The notes under the pieces: model-generated
Databases searched by the model: none
Told to the model about the DNA's origin: nothing
Seen by the model: the letters and a program-made list of their open reading frames with translations, nothing else
Shown: in pieces, positions 30,196 to 31,455 of the stretch
How the letters are laid out: every line of letters starts with the position of its first letter
Position numbering within the stretch: the first letter of the stretch is position 1
Position numbers and translations under genes: made by a program
Origin: Chytridium lagenaria
Taxonomy: Eukaryota; Chytridiomycota; Chytridiomycetes; Chytridiales; Chytridiaceae
Length of the DNA: 31,455 nt
NCBI GenBank assembly: GCA_025449115.1
Contig: JAHLKC010000243.1
Location: 1-31,455, forward strand
Reading direction: 5' to 3'

Positions 30196-31455
30196 GAAGG
30201 AGATGGGATGGATGAGTCTGTGGATGCAGCAAAAGTAACGTTCTGAAGCTTCAGCAAGATATCAGAACATCATCCTGTATGCTCAAAAATTGAAAACGCA
30301 CGCAATAAAAAATGGAAAAAAAGGTGGCTGGTGAAGGGCGACGACGGAACGTACCCGAGGACAGTCCAGCGTAAACCAAAAGCAAGTAAAAACTGAAACA
30401 ATTACAATTGGGTCGTCTTGAGACTGCTGCTGACAACAAGATGACGATGGGCAATTGAGAAAAAACACAAAGTTCATCCGCAGCTGGGATAGAAAATAAC
30501 CCAAAAATGAACGAGCGGAAGGGCGTGGGGTGGCGAGACGTTGGTGGCTGCGGGAACACAACTGAACAACACCCGCAATGGAGTTTGACGGCCTTTAGCT
30601 GCCAGACAGGGGTTTCGAGGTCGCAGGTGATCACTCCAATGTATTAGGAGTTACTCTTCAATTCCTGTTTTCCAGCCCCCCTTGCAGACGAGCGGATGAC
30701 TGTTACTTGCGTTTTTTCTTCCGAACAAACGTTACCGTTGGTCAAGCTCTGCAAACGATAAGAGGGGTGGGGCAAGTGCCGAAACAGTGCTTTCGAGTTT
30801 CGGCTGACGCCACCCTGCGATCGCTATTAAGATCGCAAGCATCGATTGCTTTCTCAGGGGTATAGTTGACGGGTGAGCAGGTTTAAAGCCAGGGTCAAAC
30901 TAAAGCCGTCAAATTCAAACTCCGATGATGTTGTGAAACTTGATTTTTCTAAGCCACTGAGAATCAACGACATGTGTGAAGAAGACGGGAAGCTTTCGTG
31001 ACCTTCACAGAAGCTTTTGATCCCAACTTGCGAGCGGCCATGCGAAGTTTGACCATCTCTGAGTCAAATGATATCTGATGGAATGATATAAAAGGGTTGA
31101 AAGCTCTATTGAAGCACCGACTCTAAGATGCATTCTGGCATGCAGTATGCAGGAAACTGGACGATGGCGAGCGTTGGCAGCGGTGTTGTCGGCATCCATG
31201 CTGCGCTCTCCCAGGAAGCAAGCTTCTTCTTTGGGAGAGATTTGTTAGATAATTTCCTTTTTTTTTAAAGCCTGACTTTGCATTTAATAGCACGGCCTCA
31301 TGCTCCTTCGCTGTACCCACCAAACCCATACACCTATGTTTCGCAGATCGGACAATCAGAGATATCGTCTGAAGTAGACCTTTTGGGGAATACTTTTATA
31401 CCAAAGCATACCGCTACAGCCCGTTTTGTTCGGGATCAGCGCAGATGGCGGACGG
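30196..31455. other. Right-end region without a supported gene
   Basis: 30250-30640 on the minus strand has two overlapping open frames, one with an N-terminal hydrophobic stretch, which could be a 5' exon or leader of the mucin-like gene; I cannot confirm it. Beyond 30650 I see no gene. Two short hairpins are present: TGCGATC/GATCGCA at 30816-30837 and CTCTCCCA/TGGGAGAG at 31206-31239. Confidence 0.4.
31206..31239. repeat. Short perfect-arm hairpin
   Basis: CTCTCCCA (31206-31213) and TGGGAGAG (31232-31239) pair, with an additional inner GAAGCAAGCTTC pairing. Significance unknown. Confidence 0.5.

Noticed and set aside
30251..30634. Minus-strand 127-codon frame with hydrophobic segments
   Set aside because: Two overlapping frames are equally open and neither shows a recognisable domain; possibly a 5' exon or leader of the mucin-like gene, but not supported as a gene.
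1..31455. CRISPR arrays, operons, riboswitches, rRNA or plasmid origins
   Set aside because: None seen; introns and gene content show eukaryotic nuclear DNA.

Overview
The window looks like nuclear DNA of a fungus with compact genes. Genes are split by short GT-AG introns (about 37-105 bp), and several products have clear fungal or eukaryotic identities: RNA polymerase II subunit Rpb4, the PI(3,5)P2-complex scaffold Vac14, a PiT phosphate transporter, and two ABCG half-transporters. An early-diverging (chytrid-like) fungus is my best guess, from secreted von Willebrand D-domain proteins, DUF599 membrane proteins and very short introns together; this is inference, not proof. Many confident genes carry single-base frame disruptions, mostly in homopolymers, while others (RPB4, the nuclease-like gene) read cleanly. 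The simplest explanation is residual indel error in a long-read assembly, so most disrupted genes are annotated as genes, not pseudogenes.

Layout. 1-3.3 kb is a scrambled, duplicated zone: a partial copy of the RPB4 3' region, a 73-bp copy of an exon from 10.4 kb, a tRNA-like remnant, a strong hairpin, an intact PD-(D/E)XK-like nuclease gene, and a truncated first exon of a DUF599 paralogue. 3.3-5.4 kb holds intact RPB4 and then a DUF599 membrane protein gene. 5.68-6.82 kb is a 1.14-kb element with Tc1/mariner-type inverted ends and flanking TA. 7.0-9.1 kb is an F-box/leucine-rich gene. 9.5-10.5 kb is an uncharacterised gene transcribed divergently from VAC14 (10.8-14.5 kb). 14.9-16.6 kb is the phosphate transporter.

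17.2-26.4 kb is the most distinctive part: two paralogous ABCG half-transporter genes, both on the minus strand, bracket two divergently transcribed secreted-protein genes. One has a VWD domain and a low-complexity Pro/Gln/Ala tail. The other is made almost entirely of short G-N-x-A-x-x-Q repeats that resemble bacterial curlin (CsgA) repeats. Together they look like cell-surface or matrix proteins; any functional link to the transporters is inference. The right end has a small one-pass membrane protein (26.9-27.4 kb) and a mucin-like, single-pass membrane protein with a long serine-rich cytoplasmic tail (27.9-30.1 kb). The last 0.8 kb shows no gene I can support.
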